From Streptomyces specialis (GTDB taxonomy: Bacteria; Actinomycetota; Actinomycetes; Streptomycetales; Streptomycetaceae): DNA of 64,000 bases. The stretch covers positions 166,524 to 230,523 of the forward strand of contig NZ_LN929897.1 of NCBI RefSeq assembly GCF_001493375.1. Reading direction: 5' to 3'. The translations under genes and the position numbers were made by a program. The notes under the pieces were generated by a model, which was not told the origin of the DNA, did no database searches, and worked only from the letters and a program-made list of their open reading frames with translations. Below are positions 17,490-28,831 of this stretch, one piece after another (within the stretch, counting starts at the first letter, position 1; every line of letters begins with the position of its first letter).

Positions 17490-18158
17490 TCAGGCGACCA
17501 GCGGGAGCTGGGTGCCCTCCGGCGGGTTCTGGTAGTGCGTGTTGATCTTGTTCAGCTCGGACTGGTAGTAGATCGTGTGCGTCCCGAGCAGGATGTACAG
17601 CAGGATGCCGAGGCCGCCGCTGCACGACTGCGGCAGGCCCGCCGCGCGCTGGGCGGTCTGGATCCGGGTGGCCGTGTTGTAGACCGACACGAACGGCGGG
17701 ACGATCAGGTACCCGCCGGGGAGGAACGCCAGCACGCTCACCGCGGGGTTGACCTGGATCCGCTGGTCGAACAGCGCGAGCTGCTTCTGCACCTTGTACC
17801 ACCACACCAGGCCGTAGATGCCGAGGGTGATGAGGGTCAGGCCCCAGACGCCGAGCGGGTTGCGCGTCTTCATCGCCAGACCGAAGCCGGCCGGCGACAT
17901 GGGCATGCCGGGCGGTACCGGACCGGGCGCCACCGGGTACGGGCCCGGCTGCGGCGGGCCCTGCGGCGCGCCCTGGGGCGGGTAGGGGCCGGACTGGCCG
18001 CCGGGGTAGGGCCCCGGCTGACCGCCCGGCTGACCGCCGGGGTACGGGCCGGGCTGGCCGCCCTTGTGCGGTCCCTGACCGGGTGCGCCCTGCGGCGGGT
18101 ACGGGCCCGGCTGTCCGCCGTGCGGCGGCGGCCCGGGGGGCGGCGGATAGTTGCTCAC
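17490..18158 (-). CDS. DUF4234-like membrane protein with Pro/Gly repeat tail
   Basis: The protein has 222 residues from GTG 18158, chosen for GAGGAG 8 bp upstream; the frame stays open far upstream only because of GC bias. The first 95 or so residues are GGQPGPYPxG repeats. Then comes a compact membrane domain: RNPLGVWGLTLITLGIYGLVWWYKVQKQLALFD is typical of DUF4234, followed by two further hydrophobic segments. The cytoplasmic function is unknown. It is divergent from folD. Confidence 0.8.
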   Translation of the reverse strand: MSNYPPPPGPPPHGGQPGPYPPQGAPGQGPHKGGQPGPYPGGQPGGQPGPYPGGQSGPYPPQGAPQGPPQPGPYPVAPGPVPPGMPMSPAGFGLAMKTRNPLGVWGLTLITLGIYGLVWWYKVQKQLALFDQRIQVNPAVSVLAFLPGGYLIVPPFVSVYNTATRIQTAQRAAGLPQSCSGGLGILLYILLGTHTIYYQSELNKINTHYQNPPEGTQLPLVA

Positions 18159-18491
18159 GTCTGTGGGCTCCTCGTGAATCGTGTGCTCTCGTCCGGGGAT
18201 CCCGTCCGGAGAACGGGCGGCCACGGCCATGGTGTGCGGCCGGGCTGACAAGGGCCTGGGAAGCCGGGGCTGGGGACGTGTGCGTGACGACGCCGTACCG
18301 CGCGTACTTCCCCCCGGGTCGGCCCAGCGCGTCATTTGATCCTTTCGCCGGGCCCGCTGTCCACCCGGGCGGGTGGACTGTGGCGAAGATGAAACATGCC
18401 GCTGGTCCCGATACGGCACGGGGCAGCGCGGGACGGGGGGACACCGGGGGCTGATTGGTGACCTGGGCCCCCCATCCGCGAGGATGGGGAC
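18159..18491. other. Divergent intergenic region upstream of folD
   Basis: This 333-bp region lies between the divergent DUF4234 and folD starts. It contains a perfect 8-bp hairpin (gtccaccc GGGC gggtggac, 18359-18378) and the SD-covering hairpin listed separately. I see no ORF with support and no clear -35/-10 pair. Confidence 0.5.
18470..18489 (+). promoter_or_regulatory. GNRA-tetraloop hairpin sequestering the folD ribosome binding site
   Basis: Perfect 8-bp arms ccccatcc / ggatgggg are closed by a GCGA tetraloop and end 2 nt before the folD ATG. The only SD-like sequence (GGATGGGG) is the 3' arm, so it would be fully paired in the mRNA. This could damp or regulate folD translation. Confidence 0.55.
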
Positions 18492-19349
18492 ATGAGCGCC
18501 CAGATTCTCGACGGCAAGGCAACCGCCGCCGCGATCAAGTCCGATCTGTCCGTCCGGGTCGCCGCCCTCGCGGAGCGCGGCGTGGTCCCCGGTCTCGGCA
18601 CGCTGCTCGTCGGGGAGGACGTCGGCAGCCAGAAGTACGTGGCCGGCAAGCACCGCGACTGCGCGGCTGTCGGGATCGCCTCCATCCAGCGGGAGTTGCC
18701 GGCGACCGCGACGCAGGAGGAGATCGAGGCGGTCGTCCACGAGCTGAACGCGGACCCGGCCTGCACCGGCTACCTGGGCCAGCTCCCGCTGCCGCGCGGC
18801 ATCGACGTCAACCGTGTGCTGGAGCTGATCGACCCGGCCAAGGACGCCGACGGCCTCCACCCGACCAACCTCGGCCGGCTCGTGCTGGGCGAGGCCGCGC
18901 CGCTGCCCTGCACCCCGAACGGCATCATCCACCTCCTGCGCCACCACGGCGTGGAGCTGGCCGGCGCGCACGTGGTCGTGGTCGGGCGCGGGGTCACCGT
19001 GGGCCGTTCCATCCCGCTGATGCTGACCCGCCGCTCCGAGAACGCGACGGTGACCCAGGTCCACACCGGCACCCGCGAGCTGTCCGCGCACCTGCGCCGG
19101 GCCGACATCGTCGTCGCGGCGGCCGGTGTGCCGCATCTGGTGAAGCCGGAGGACGTGAAGCCGGGCGCGGCCGTTCTCGACGTCGGCGTCAGCCGCGACG
19201 AGCACGGCAAGATCGTGGGCGACGTGCACCCGGGCGTGGCCGAGGTCGCGGGCTGGCTCTCCCCGAACCCCGGCGGCGTCGGGCCGATGACCCGGGCGAT
19301 GCTCCTGCAGAACGTGGTGGAGGCCGCCGAGCGCGCGGTCACCGGGTGA
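18492..19349 (+). CDS. folD: Bifunctional methylene-THF dehydrogenase/cyclohydrolase
   Basis: The protein has 285 residues. The N-terminal catalytic domain has [23 protein letters not shown] (with the catalytic Lys) and [13 protein letters not shown]; the Rossmann half has [21 protein letters not shown] and [14 protein letters not shown]. It interconverts 5,10-methylene-THF and 10-formyl-THF, supplying the cofactor used by PurN and PurH upstream. Its ribosome binding site lies within a hairpin. The stop overlaps a downstream GTG (GTGA). Confidence 0.97.
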   Translation: MSAQILDGKATAAAIKSDLSVRVAALAERGVVPGLGTLLVGEDVGSQKYVAGKHRDCAAVGIASIQRELPATATQEEIEAVVHELNADPACTGYLGQLPLPRGIDVNRVLELIDPAKDADGLHPTNLGRLVLGEAAPLPCTPNGIIHLLRHHGVELAGAHVVVVGRGVTVGRSIPLMLTRRSENATVTQVHTGTRELSAHLRRADIVVAAAGVPHLVKPEDVKPGAAVLDVGVSRDEHGKIVGDVHPGVAEVAGWLSPNPGGVGPMTRAMLLQNVVEAAERAVTG

Positions 19350-19819
19350 CCGGATCGGGACCGGACGCGGCGGACCGGGAACAGCACGACCGGGAAGGGG
19401 AACGGCGGCCCATGGGGGCGAACGGCACGACGTGGCGCAGGCGCAGGCAGTACCCCACGCGGGGGACGGCCAGGCCGGAGGGCGGCCGGCGCAGCGCGGG
19501 CGGCGACGCGCCCGCGCCGATACGGCAGTGGCCCCTGCTCGCCGTGCTGGGCGCCACCGTCGCGGGGCTGCTGATCACGCTGGCGGACTTCCGCGTCGGC
19601 CTGCTGACGGTGGGCACCGCCCTGCTGCTGGGCGCGCTGCTGCGCGGCTGGCTGCCCGCCGTGGGCATGCTGGCGGTCCGCTCGCGGTTCACGGACGTGC
19701 TGACCTACGGGGTGCTGGGCGGCCTGATCGTCCTGCTGACGCTGATGGCCGAGCCCGACCCGTGGCTGGAGGTCCCCCTCCTCAACGACGTCCTCCGCTT
19801 CTCGGCGGGCCAGGGCTAG
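19346..19819 (+). CDS. DUF3017-like membrane protein
   Basis: The protein has 157 residues from GTG 19346, which overlaps the folD stop. An internal ATG at 19412 ([14 protein letters not shown]) with GGAAGGGG nearby is an alternative start. A basic N-terminus is followed by three hydrophobic segments ([48 protein letters not shown]). I recall this small membrane family (DUF3017) downstream of folD in actinobacteria. Function unknown. Confidence 0.75.
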   Translation: MTGSGPDAADREQHDREGERRPMGANGTTWRRRRQYPTRGTARPEGGRRSAGGDAPAPIRQWPLLAVLGATVAGLLITLADFRVGLLTVGTALLLGALLRGWLPAVGMLAVRSRFTDVLTYGVLGGLIVLLTLMAEPDPWLEVPLLNDVLRFSAGQG

Positions 19820-19858
19820 GGTTCTGTTCCGGTTCCGGGAAGCAGGCCGGGGCCGGTG

Positions 19859-20770
19859 TCAGCCGTCGGTCTCCGCGTCCGTGTCCGTGTCCGGGAGCCA
19901 GGTGGCGACGGTGTCCGGGTGGTCGGCGACCCATTGCGCGGCGGCGGCGTCCGGGGAGAGGCCCTCGTTGGCTATCAGCTCGGCGACCGTGTTCTGGTCG
20001 TCGGCGGTCCAGGAGAAGTTCCGCAGGAACGCGGCGGCCGGGCCGCCGTCCGCCGCGAAGTCGGCGTTGAGGTACTTCCGCAGGTCGATGCGCGGGTAGT
20101 AGCCCGGGAGCGGGACCTCCGTCAGCTCCACCTCGGTGGCCAGCCAGTGTGGCTGCCAGAAGTAGGTCAGCAGGGGGGCGCCGCCGGTGCCCGCCTCGTA
20201 TATCTCCTCGACCAGCGCGTCCTCGCTGCCCGCCGCCACGGTCCGCAGGTCGAGCCCGAGTTCCTCGATGATCGTCTCGTCGCGGGTGGCGTACTGCGGG
20301 TCGCCCTGGAGGATCCGGCCGCCGAGCAGGTCGGCGAAGTCGTTGAGCTGGTCCCACCGGAGGGCCCGCGGGTGTGCCTCGGCGAAGCCCGCGGGCACGA
20401 ACCAGCCGACGTGGCCGGTGATGCCGAGCCCGCCGGCGTCCACCACGTCCCGGCGCCGCTCGACGTGCAGCTCGGTCTCCTCCGGCAGCGCGCCCCAGTC
20501 CTCCAGGATCGCCTGCACGCTTCCGGAGCCGATCGCGTCCCAGGCGGTGGCCTGGTCCACCGGCCAGGTCACCGCGTCCACGCCCAGCTCGGTCCTGAGC
20601 ACGTGGGCGGCGACGGCCGCGTTGGCCTGTCCGCCCGGCCAGTCCGGCATCGCGATGCGGACCGGTTCGGCCTCCGCGCCGCTCGTCACCCTCTCGGCGA
20701 CGCTGCACGCGCTCGTCGCGACCAGACACAGGGCGCCCGCTCCGGCGAGGAGAGGGTGACGTTTGGGCAT
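19859..20770 (-). CDS. Glycine betaine/choline-type ABC substrate-binding lipoprotein
   Basis: The protein has 303 residues. A lipoprotein signal (LCLVATSACS) precedes an OpuAC-type binding domain: RIAMPDWPGGQANAAVAAHVL, WPVDQATAWDAIGSGSVQAILEDWG, GLGITGHVGWFVP, LLTYFWQPHWLATEVELTEVPLP and NFSWTADDQNTVAELIA. The aromatic residues fit quaternary ammonium binding, probably for osmoprotectant uptake. No permease or ATPase gene is adjacent, so it must work with a transporter encoded elsewhere or act as a sensor. Confidence 0.85.
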   Translation of the reverse strand: MPKRHPLLAGAGALCLVATSACSVAERVTSGAEAEPVRIAMPDWPGGQANAAVAAHVLRTELGVDAVTWPVDQATAWDAIGSGSVQAILEDWGALPEETELHVERRRDVVDAGGLGITGHVGWFVPAGFAEAHPRALRWDQLNDFADLLGGRILQGDPQYATRDETIIEELGLDLRTVAAGSEDALVEEIYEAGTGGAPLLTYFWQPHWLATEVELTEVPLPGYYPRIDLRKYLNADFAADGGPAAAFLRNFSWTADDQNTVAELIANEGLSPDAAAAQWVADHPDTVATWLPDTDTDAETDG

Positions 20771-20898
20771 GACCTGGCTTTCCTCACGGCTTACGGCTTG
20801 CGCCGGGCGGGATCCGGGGACGCGTGTGGCCCCGACAACGGCGTGTGGGGGCCACAGGTCCGACGATATTACGTCCGCGAATCGTCCCGTACCGGAAC

Positions 20899-22068
<1,170 letters not shown>

Positions 22069-23289
22069 TCAGGAGGACGCGATCTTCTTCTTCAGGTTCT
22101 CGTCGAGGGCCGCGAGGAACTCCTCGGTGGTCAGCCAGGGCTGGTCCTTGCCGATGAGCAGCGCGAGGTCCTTTGTCATCTGGCCGCCCTCGACGGTCTC
22201 GACGCAGACCTGCTCCAGCTTCTCGGCGAAGGCGGTGACCTCGGGCGTGTTGTCGAGCTTGCCGCGGTGGGCGAGGCCACGGGTCCAGGCGAAGATCGAC
22301 GCGATCGGGTTGGTCGAGGTCGCCTTGCCCTGCTGGTGCTGGCGGTAGTGGCGGGTGACGGTGCCGTGCGCGGCCTCCGCCTCGACGGTGCGGCCGTCGG
22401 GGGTCATCAGCACGGAGGTCATCAGGCCCAGCGAGCCGAAGCCCTGCGCGACGATGTCGGACTGCACGTCGCCGTCGTAGTTCTTGCAGGCCCACACGTA
22501 GCCGCCCTCCCACTTCAGGGCGGCGGCGACCATGTCGTCGATCAGGCGGTGCTCGTAGGTCAGGCCCTTGGCGTCGAACTCCGCCTTGAACTCGCTGTCG
22601 AAGATCTCCTGGAACAGGTCCTTGAAGCGGCCGTCGTACGCCTTGAGGATCGTGTTCTTGGTCGACATGTAGACCGGGTAGTTCCGCTGGAGGCCGTAGC
22701 GGAACGAGGCGCGGGCGAAGTCGCGGATCGAGTCGTCCAGGTTGTACATGGCCAGCGCGACGCCGGAGCCGGGGAAGTCGTAGACCTCCAGCTCGATCGG
22801 CTCCGAGCCGTCCTTCGGGGTGTAGGACAGCGTCAGCGTGCCCTCGCCCGGGATGCGCAGGTCCGTCGCGCGGTACTGGTCGCCGAACGCGTGACGGCCG
22901 ACGACGATCGGCTGGGTCCAGCCCGGGACCAGCCGCGGCACGTTGCTCATGATGATCGGCTCGCGGAAGATCACGCCGCCGAGGATGTTCCGGATCGTCC
23001 CGTTCGGGGAGCGGTACATCTTCTTCAGGCCGAACTCCTCGACCCGGGCCTCGTCCGGCGTGATGGTGGCGCACTTGACGCCGACGCCGTACTGCTTGAT
23101 CGCGTTCGCCGCGTCGACCGTGACCTGGTCGTCCGTCGCGTCGCGGTGCTCGATCCCGAGGTCGTAGTACTTCAGGTCGACATCGAGGTACGGAAGGATC
23201 AGCTTGTCCTTGATGAACTGCCAGATGATGCGCGTCATCTCGTCCCCGTCGAGCTCCACGACGGGGTTGGCTACCTTGATCTTGGCCAT
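22069..23289 (-). CDS. icd: NADP-dependent isocitrate dehydrogenase, eukaryote-like dimeric type
   Basis: The protein has 406 residues from ATG 23289 ([31 protein letters not shown]). [34 protein letters not shown] carries the substrate Ser/Arg residues, [28 protein letters not shown] the metal Asp residues, and [11 protein letters not shown] is the NADP-specificity region. Length and motifs match the homodimeric type II enzyme found in mitochondria and some bacteria, not the 740-residue monomeric enzyme I recall from S. coelicolor. It makes 2-oxoglutarate and NADPH. Confidence 0.96.
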   Translation of the reverse strand: MAKIKVANPVVELDGDEMTRIIWQFIKDKLILPYLDVDLKYYDLGIEHRDATDDQVTVDAANAIKQYGVGVKCATITPDEARVEEFGLKKMYRSPNGTIRNILGGVIFREPIIMSNVPRLVPGWTQPIVVGRHAFGDQYRATDLRIPGEGTLTLSYTPKDGSEPIELEVYDFPGSGVALAMYNLDDSIRDFARASFRYGLQRNYPVYMSTKNTILKAYDGRFKDLFQEIFDSEFKAEFDAKGLTYEHRLIDDMVAAALKWEGGYVWACKNYDGDVQSDIVAQGFGSLGLMTSVLMTPDGRTVEAEAAHGTVTRHYRQHQQGKATSTNPIASIFAWTRGLAHRGKLDNTPEVTAFAEKLEQVCVETVEGGQMTKDLALLIGKDQPWLTTEEFLAALDENLKKKIASS

Positions 23290-23404
23290 GAGTGCGGTCT
23301 GTCCCTCTCCAGCGGCTGGGTCCGGGCATCTCGATATCTCGCCATCAAGATACCCGGGACCCAGGGTAGCCTCCCGGGGCGGCGGAGCCCCACCGGGCAC
23401 CTGA

Positions 23405-24433
<1,029 letters not shown>

Positions 24434-24468
24434 CTCCAGGGACGACGACAGGGAGAGTCGACAGGGAG

Positions 24469-25053
24469 ATGGAGCACGTGGGGACCGTCACGCTCGGCGT
24501 GTCGATCGCGGTCCCGGAGCCGCACGGAAGCCTGCTTCAGCGCTGCCGTCTGGGCTTCGGGGACGCCGCCGCGGCCGGCATCTTCACCCATGTGACCCTG
24601 CTGCCGCCCACCGAGGTGGACGCCGCGTGCCGCGCGGCCATCGACGAGCACCTCGCCCGGGTCGCGGCGGCGGCGCGGCCGTTCCGGATGCGGCTGTCGG
24701 GCACGGGCACCTTCCGGCCGCTGTCGCCCGTGGTCTATCTGCGCGTCGTGGAGGGCGGCCCGGTCTGCGGCCGGCTCCAGGAGCGCGTCAGGGAACGCGG
24801 CGGCCCGCTGGCCCGCGAGCTCCAGTACCCCTACCACCCGCACGTCACCGTCGCCCACGGCGTCCCGGAGAGCGCGATGGATCTCGCGCAGGCCGAGCTG
24901 GCGGACTACGAGGCGGCGTGGACCGTCGGCGGTTTCTCGCTCTACGAGCAGGGGCCAGGCGGGGTCTGGGAGCCGCGCCGGGAGTTCCGGTTCGCGCCCT
25001 CCCCGCGGCAGCGCGCGCCCCGGCCCCGGCAGTGGGCGCCGGAGGCGGCGTGA
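24469..25053 (+). CDS. 2'-5' RNA ligase-like 2H phosphoesterase
   Basis: This protein of about 194 residues has the two HxT motifs that define the 2H superfamily: THVTLL (about residues 40-45) and PHVTVAH (about 124-130). Such enzymes open or form cyclic or 2'-5' phosphodiesters in RNA or nucleotides; the substrate is unknown. ATG 24469 has GGGAGAG 8 bp upstream; GTG 24478 is an alternative. It begins 35 bp after trpS and is probably co-transcribed, hinting at an RNA-related role. Confidence 0.87.
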   Translation: MEHVGTVTLGVSIAVPEPHGSLLQRCRLGFGDAAAAGIFTHVTLLPPTEVDAACRAAIDEHLARVAAAARPFRMRLSGTGTFRPLSPVVYLRVVEGGPVCGRLQERVRERGGPLARELQYPYHPHVTVAHGVPESAMDLAQAELADYEAAWTVGGFSLYEQGPGGVWEPRREFRFAPSPRQRAPRPRQWAPEAA

Positions 25054-25137
25054 TCCCGGGCGGCGCGCGTTCGGGCGGCACAGGATAGCCACCCCCGGAC
25101 GCGTGTCAACCGCGCGATACGGGGCACACCGCCCAGC

Positions 25138-26103
25138 GTGGTCGACGTGATGCAGAAACTGACCCGGACGCCGGGACTGGGGCCCGCGGTGGCGTGGTTC
25201 TTCCGCAGCCGTGTGTGGCAGGTGTACCAGCATCTCGACGCGCGGCAGTGGACGCGGCTGGCCGCGGCGATCACGTTCACCAGCTTCGTCACGCTCTTCC
25301 CCGCCCTCGGGCTCGCGGCGGCCATCGGCGCGGCGCTGCTGGACGAGCGGCGCCTGGACGACGTGGAGCAGTGGTTCTCCGACCAGGTGCCCGGCATCTC
25401 CGACCAGCTCGACCTGGCGGCGTTCTTCGACCACGCGGGGACCATCGGGCTCGTCTCGGCGCTGCTGGTGGTCTCCACCGGCGCCAACTGGGTGGACGCG
25501 CTGCGCGGCTGTCTGCGGACCGTGTGGGACCTGCCAGAGCCGGAGGAGAACTTCGTCCAGCGGCGGATCAGGGACGTGGGCGTGCTGGCCGGGCTCGGCG
25601 GGGTGACCGCCGTGTCGCTGGCCGCCTCCGCGCTCGGCATGAACGCCCTGCACTGGGCCGGCGACTGGGTCGGGGCCGGGGTCTTCGCCCAGATCGTGGC
25701 CTACCTGCTGGCGGTGACCGTCACGTTCTTCCTGCTGGCGTACATGCTGGTGTGGATGCCGGGCGTCCGGCCGCCGAAGCACGCCGTGGTCGCGGCGTGC
25801 CTGATCGGCGCGGGCGGCTTCGAACTGCTGAAGCTGCTGCTCGGCGGCTATCTGACCGGTGTCGCCGGCCGGAACGTGTACGGCGCCTTCGGGGTGCCCA
25901 TCGCCCTGCTCGTCTGGATCAACCTGATGGCCAAGCTGCTGCTGTGGTGCTGCGCCTGGACCGCCACCGCCGTCAGTCCGGAGGAGCGTCCCTGCGTCGA
26001 CGCGCTGGAAGGGGAAGCCGAAGCGCCACCGGAACCGGAAGAGGATGCCGCCGGTGGAACAGATACGCGCCGGCCCCCAGCAGTGCCGCGCTCCCGGCCG
26101 TGA
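25138..26103 (+). CDS. YihY/virulence factor BrkB family membrane protein
   Basis: The protein has 321 residues with six predicted TM helices and the family pattern LAAAITFTSFVTLFPALGLAAAIGAALL, ALLVVSTGANWVDALRGCLRTVWDLPE and YGAFGVPIALLVWINLMAKLLLW. The acidic Pro-rich C-terminal tail overlaps the convergent DD-carboxypeptidase gene by 131 bp. YihY proteins are inner-membrane proteins without a settled biochemical role. The start is GTG 25138, with ATG 25150 as an alternative. Confidence 0.88.
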   Translation: MVDVMQKLTRTPGLGPAVAWFFRSRVWQVYQHLDARQWTRLAAAITFTSFVTLFPALGLAAAIGAALLDERRLDDVEQWFSDQVPGISDQLDLAAFFDHAGTIGLVSALLVVSTGANWVDALRGCLRTVWDLPEPEENFVQRRIRDVGVLAGLGGVTAVSLAASALGMNALHWAGDWVGAGVFAQIVAYLLAVTVTFFLLAYMLVWMPGVRPPKHAVVAACLIGAGGFELLKLLLGGYLTGVAGRNVYGAFGVPIALLVWINLMAKLLLWCCAWTATAVSPEERPCVDALEGEAEAPPEPEEDAAGGTDTRRPPAVPRSRP

Positions 26104-27247
26104 CGCCGAGCACCAGGAAGCCGCTGGCCGGGCCGCCGCCGTCCGCGGAGCCCGCCGCGCCGTCGAAGGTGACGTCCTCGCCGGTGTTCTTGCCGCCGTC
26201 GTCCTCGGTGGTCACGGGCCCGTCGGGCAGTTCGCTCAGCGGCGGCACCAGCTCGCCGACCGGCTCCACCGTCCCGGCCGCCTCGAACCCCCAGTCCAGC
26301 AGGTCGGCGGCCTCCCGGTAGACGGCGAGGTTGTCGTCCTCGTCGGGGCTCATGACGGTCACCAGCAGGACCCGGTCGTCGCGTTCGGCGACGCCGGTGA
26401 AGGTGTGGCCGGCGTTCGAGGTGTAGCCGTTCTTGACGCCGGCGATGCCGTCGTAGGTGTCGAGACCGGGGGCGCCGACCAGGAGCCGGTTGGTGTTCTG
26501 GATCTCGTACGACTCGCGGTCCTCGCCCTCCCCGTCGCCCGGGAACTCGGCGCGGACGGTGGCGGCGTACGCGCGGAAGTCGGGGTTCTGCATGCCGGAC
26601 CTGGCGATCAGGGTCAGGTCGTAGGCCGAGGAGGTCTGGCCGCGCGCGTCGTAGCCGTCCGGGTTCACCACGTGGGTGTCGCCCGCCTGCAACTCCTCGG
26701 CGCGCTCGTTCATCGCGGCGACCGTGCGCTCGGTGCCGCCGTTCATGGCGCTGAGCGCGTACACGGCGTCGTTGCCGGAGACCAGGAAGACGCCGCGCCA
26801 CAGGTCCTCGACGGTGTACGTGCGGCCGTCCGCGATGCCGACCGCGCTGCTGCCCTCTCCCATCTCCTCGAAGTCCTCCGGGCGCGCCCGGTAGACCTCG
26901 TCGCTCTCGAACGCGGGGAGCAGGGTGTCCGCGAACAGCATCTTGAGGGTGCTGGCGGGCGGCAGCGGCCAGTGCGCGTTGCGGGCGGCGAGGACCTCGC
27001 CGGTCTCGGCGTCGGCGACGATCCACGACTTCGCCGTCAGGTCGTCCGGCAGCTCCGGCACCCCGGGGCCGTCGTGGACCTGGGTCCCGGATCTGCCGAG
27101 CAGTTCGCCGCCGACGGTCGACATCCGCTTCGGCGGGCCCTCGTCGGCCGCCTGGGCGGAGGTGAGCAGTGCGGGAGTGGCGGCGACCACCGCGACGGCG
27201 AGGGCGCGAACGGACATCCGAAAAGAGGACGAGCGATTGAACGGCAC
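25973..27247 (-). CDS. D-alanyl-D-alanine carboxypeptidase (low-molecular-weight PBP)
   Basis: The protein has 424 residues. A signal peptide (VRALAVAVVAATPALLTSAQA) is followed by an S11 peptidase domain with the three penicillin-binding motifs: STLK (99-102), SGN and KNG (in GVKNGYTSNAGHTF, replacing KTG). A single TM near the C-terminus (FLVLGVTAGSAALLGAGAYLF) and a basic tail anchor it. It trims the terminal D-Ala of stem peptides. KNG for KTG is tolerated in related enzymes but could alter beta-lactam affinity. The start is GTG 27247; ATG at codon 11 is also possible. Confidence 0.92.
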   Translation of the reverse strand: MPFNRSSSFRMSVRALAVAVVAATPALLTSAQAADEGPPKRMSTVGGELLGRSGTQVHDGPGVPELPDDLTAKSWIVADAETGEVLAARNAHWPLPPASTLKMLFADTLLPAFESDEVYRARPEDFEEMGEGSSAVGIADGRTYTVEDLWRGVFLVSGNDAVYALSAMNGGTERTVAAMNERAEELQAGDTHVVNPDGYDARGQTSSAYDLTLIARSGMQNPDFRAYAATVRAEFPGDGEGEDRESYEIQNTNRLLVGAPGLDTYDGIAGVKNGYTSNAGHTFTGVAERDDRVLLVTVMSPDEDDNLAVYREAADLLDWGFEAAGTVEPVGELVPPLSELPDGPVTTEDDGGKNTGEDVTFDGAAGSADGGGPASGFLVLGVTAGSAALLGAGAYLFHRRHPLPVPVALRLPLPARRRRDAPPD

Positions 27248-27383
27248 ACGGTGAACTTACCGTTGCTTCCCGGAGCGGCGGCCAGCGGAGCGGCCCGAAC
27301 CGGTGAGTGCCCCCGGGCAAACGGGCGACGGGCGTCCCGGATACTTGCGGTGGGGGACGACTGACAGCACAGAGGGGATCTTC

Positions 27384-28673
27384 ATGCTCATCGGCGCGGC
27401 CGTCGTCTTCACGCTGCTCCTCGGGGGAACGCACTGGTACCTGTGGCGGCGCCTGGTGCGCGACGTCTCCGCGCCCGGCGGCTGGTACCGCAAGGTGGCC
27501 ACGGTGGCGGCGGTGCTGCTGCCCGTGCTGTCGCTGCTGGCGCTCACCGGCCGCGAACTGGGCGTACCGTTCGGCGCCCTCCAGGTCGTCTCGTGGCCCG
27601 GCTACTACTGGCTGGCCATGCTGCTCTACCTGATGCTGTTCCTGGTCCCGGCGGAGCTGCTCCGCTGGGCGCTGCTGCGCCGCCGCGCCGCCCGGACCCA
27701 GGAGGCCGCCGCGACGACGCCCGCGCCCGTGCCGGTCGCGGCCGGCGCCCCGGGGACCAGCGCCGGAGGCGATACCCCGGACGGCACCCCGGACGAGGCC
27801 CCGGACGCCTCGGCCGCGCCGGAGCCCGCCGCGCCCGAGGCGGCGGCGCTCAGCCGCAGGCTGGTCGTCTCGCGGGGCATAGCCGTGGGCACCGGGGTCC
27901 TCGCGACCGGGGTCGTCGGGTACGGCGCGTACGCCGCGCGGCGGCTGACCACGAAGCGGGTCGGCGTCACCCTGGCCAAACTGCCGCGCGCCGCGCACGG
28001 CTACCGCATCGCCGTCGTCAGCGACATCCACCTCGGGCCCATCATGGGCCGCGCCCACTGCCAGAACGTCGTGGACCACATCAACCGCGCCCAGCCCGAC
28101 CTGATCACCGTCGTGGGCGACCTCGTGGACGCCGAGGTGGACGACCTGCGGTCCGCCGTCGCGCCGCTGGCCGGGCTGCGGGCCAGGGACGGGGCCTACT
28201 TCGTGACCGGCAACCACGAGTACTACCTCGACACCGCCGCCTGGGTGGACCACGTCCGGGAGCTGGGCCTGATCCCCCTGGCCAACGCCCGGGACGAGCT
28301 GCCGTACTTCGACCTCGCCGGGGTCAACGACGTGGACGGCGAGGGCAGCGCCTTCGGCGGGCCCGACTTCGAGGCCGCCCTCGGCGACCGCGACCGGACG
28401 CGGGCGACCGTCCTCATGGCCCACCAGCCCGTGCAGATCCACGACGCCGTCGACCACGGGGTGGATCTCCAGCTTTCCGGCCACACGCACGGCGGCCAGA
28501 TGTGGCCGTTCACCTACCTCGCCGCCCTGTCCAACCCGACGCTGGCCGGCCTCGAACGCTACGGCGACACCCAGCTCTACGTCTCGCGCGGCGCCGGGGC
28601 CTGGGGGCCGCCGGTCCGGGTAGGCGCGGACCCGGACGTCACGATCATCGAGCTGGCGTCGGCCCAGGCATGA
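27384..28673 (+). CDS. Membrane-anchored calcineurin-like metallophosphoesterase
   Basis: The protein has 429 residues, with GAGGGG before ATG 27384. Three or four N-terminal TM helices (residues 1-95), an Ala/Pro-rich linker and another TM lead to the phosphoesterase domain. Metal ligands: SDIHLG, VGDLVD, GNHEYY, LMAHQP and SGHTHGGQ. This arrangement matches the YkuE/YpbG-type membrane phosphohydrolases proposed to act on lipid or wall precursors. It is divergent from the DD-carboxypeptidase gene, so both are plausibly envelope functions. Confidence 0.92.
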   Translation: MLIGAAVVFTLLLGGTHWYLWRRLVRDVSAPGGWYRKVATVAAVLLPVLSLLALTGRELGVPFGALQVVSWPGYYWLAMLLYLMLFLVPAELLRWALLRRRAARTQEAAATTPAPVPVAAGAPGTSAGGDTPDGTPDEAPDASAAPEPAAPEAAALSRRLVVSRGIAVGTGVLATGVVGYGAYAARRLTTKRVGVTLAKLPRAAHGYRIAVVSDIHLGPIMGRAHCQNVVDHINRAQPDLITVVGDLVDAEVDDLRSAVAPLAGLRARDGAYFVTGNHEYYLDTAAWVDHVRELGLIPLANARDELPYFDLAGVNDVDGEGSAFGGPDFEAALGDRDRTRATVLMAHQPVQIHDAVDHGVDLQLSGHTHGGQMWPFTYLAALSNPTLAGLERYGDTQLYVSRGAGAWGPPVRVGADPDVTIIELASAQA

Positions 28674-28694
28674 TCGACATGAAGGGGCGGTGAA

Positions 28695-28714
28695 CGGACC
28701 CCTGTCCGGTTTTT
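28695..28714 (+). terminator. Rho-independent terminator
   Basis: A cggac / gtccg stem with a ccct loop is followed by GGTTTTT, 19 nt after the phosphoesterase stop. A classic U-tract is unusual in this GC-rich window. Confidence 0.7.
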
Positions 28715-28831
28715 GTCCCGGACTCTCTTCCGAGTCAACTATTCGGGCCAAGCTGGTGTCCTGGATAACGACCGGAGAACAAACTGACAGCGTGACGGCA
28801 ACGCGACCACGGCGACGGAGGAGTGAGGGGC

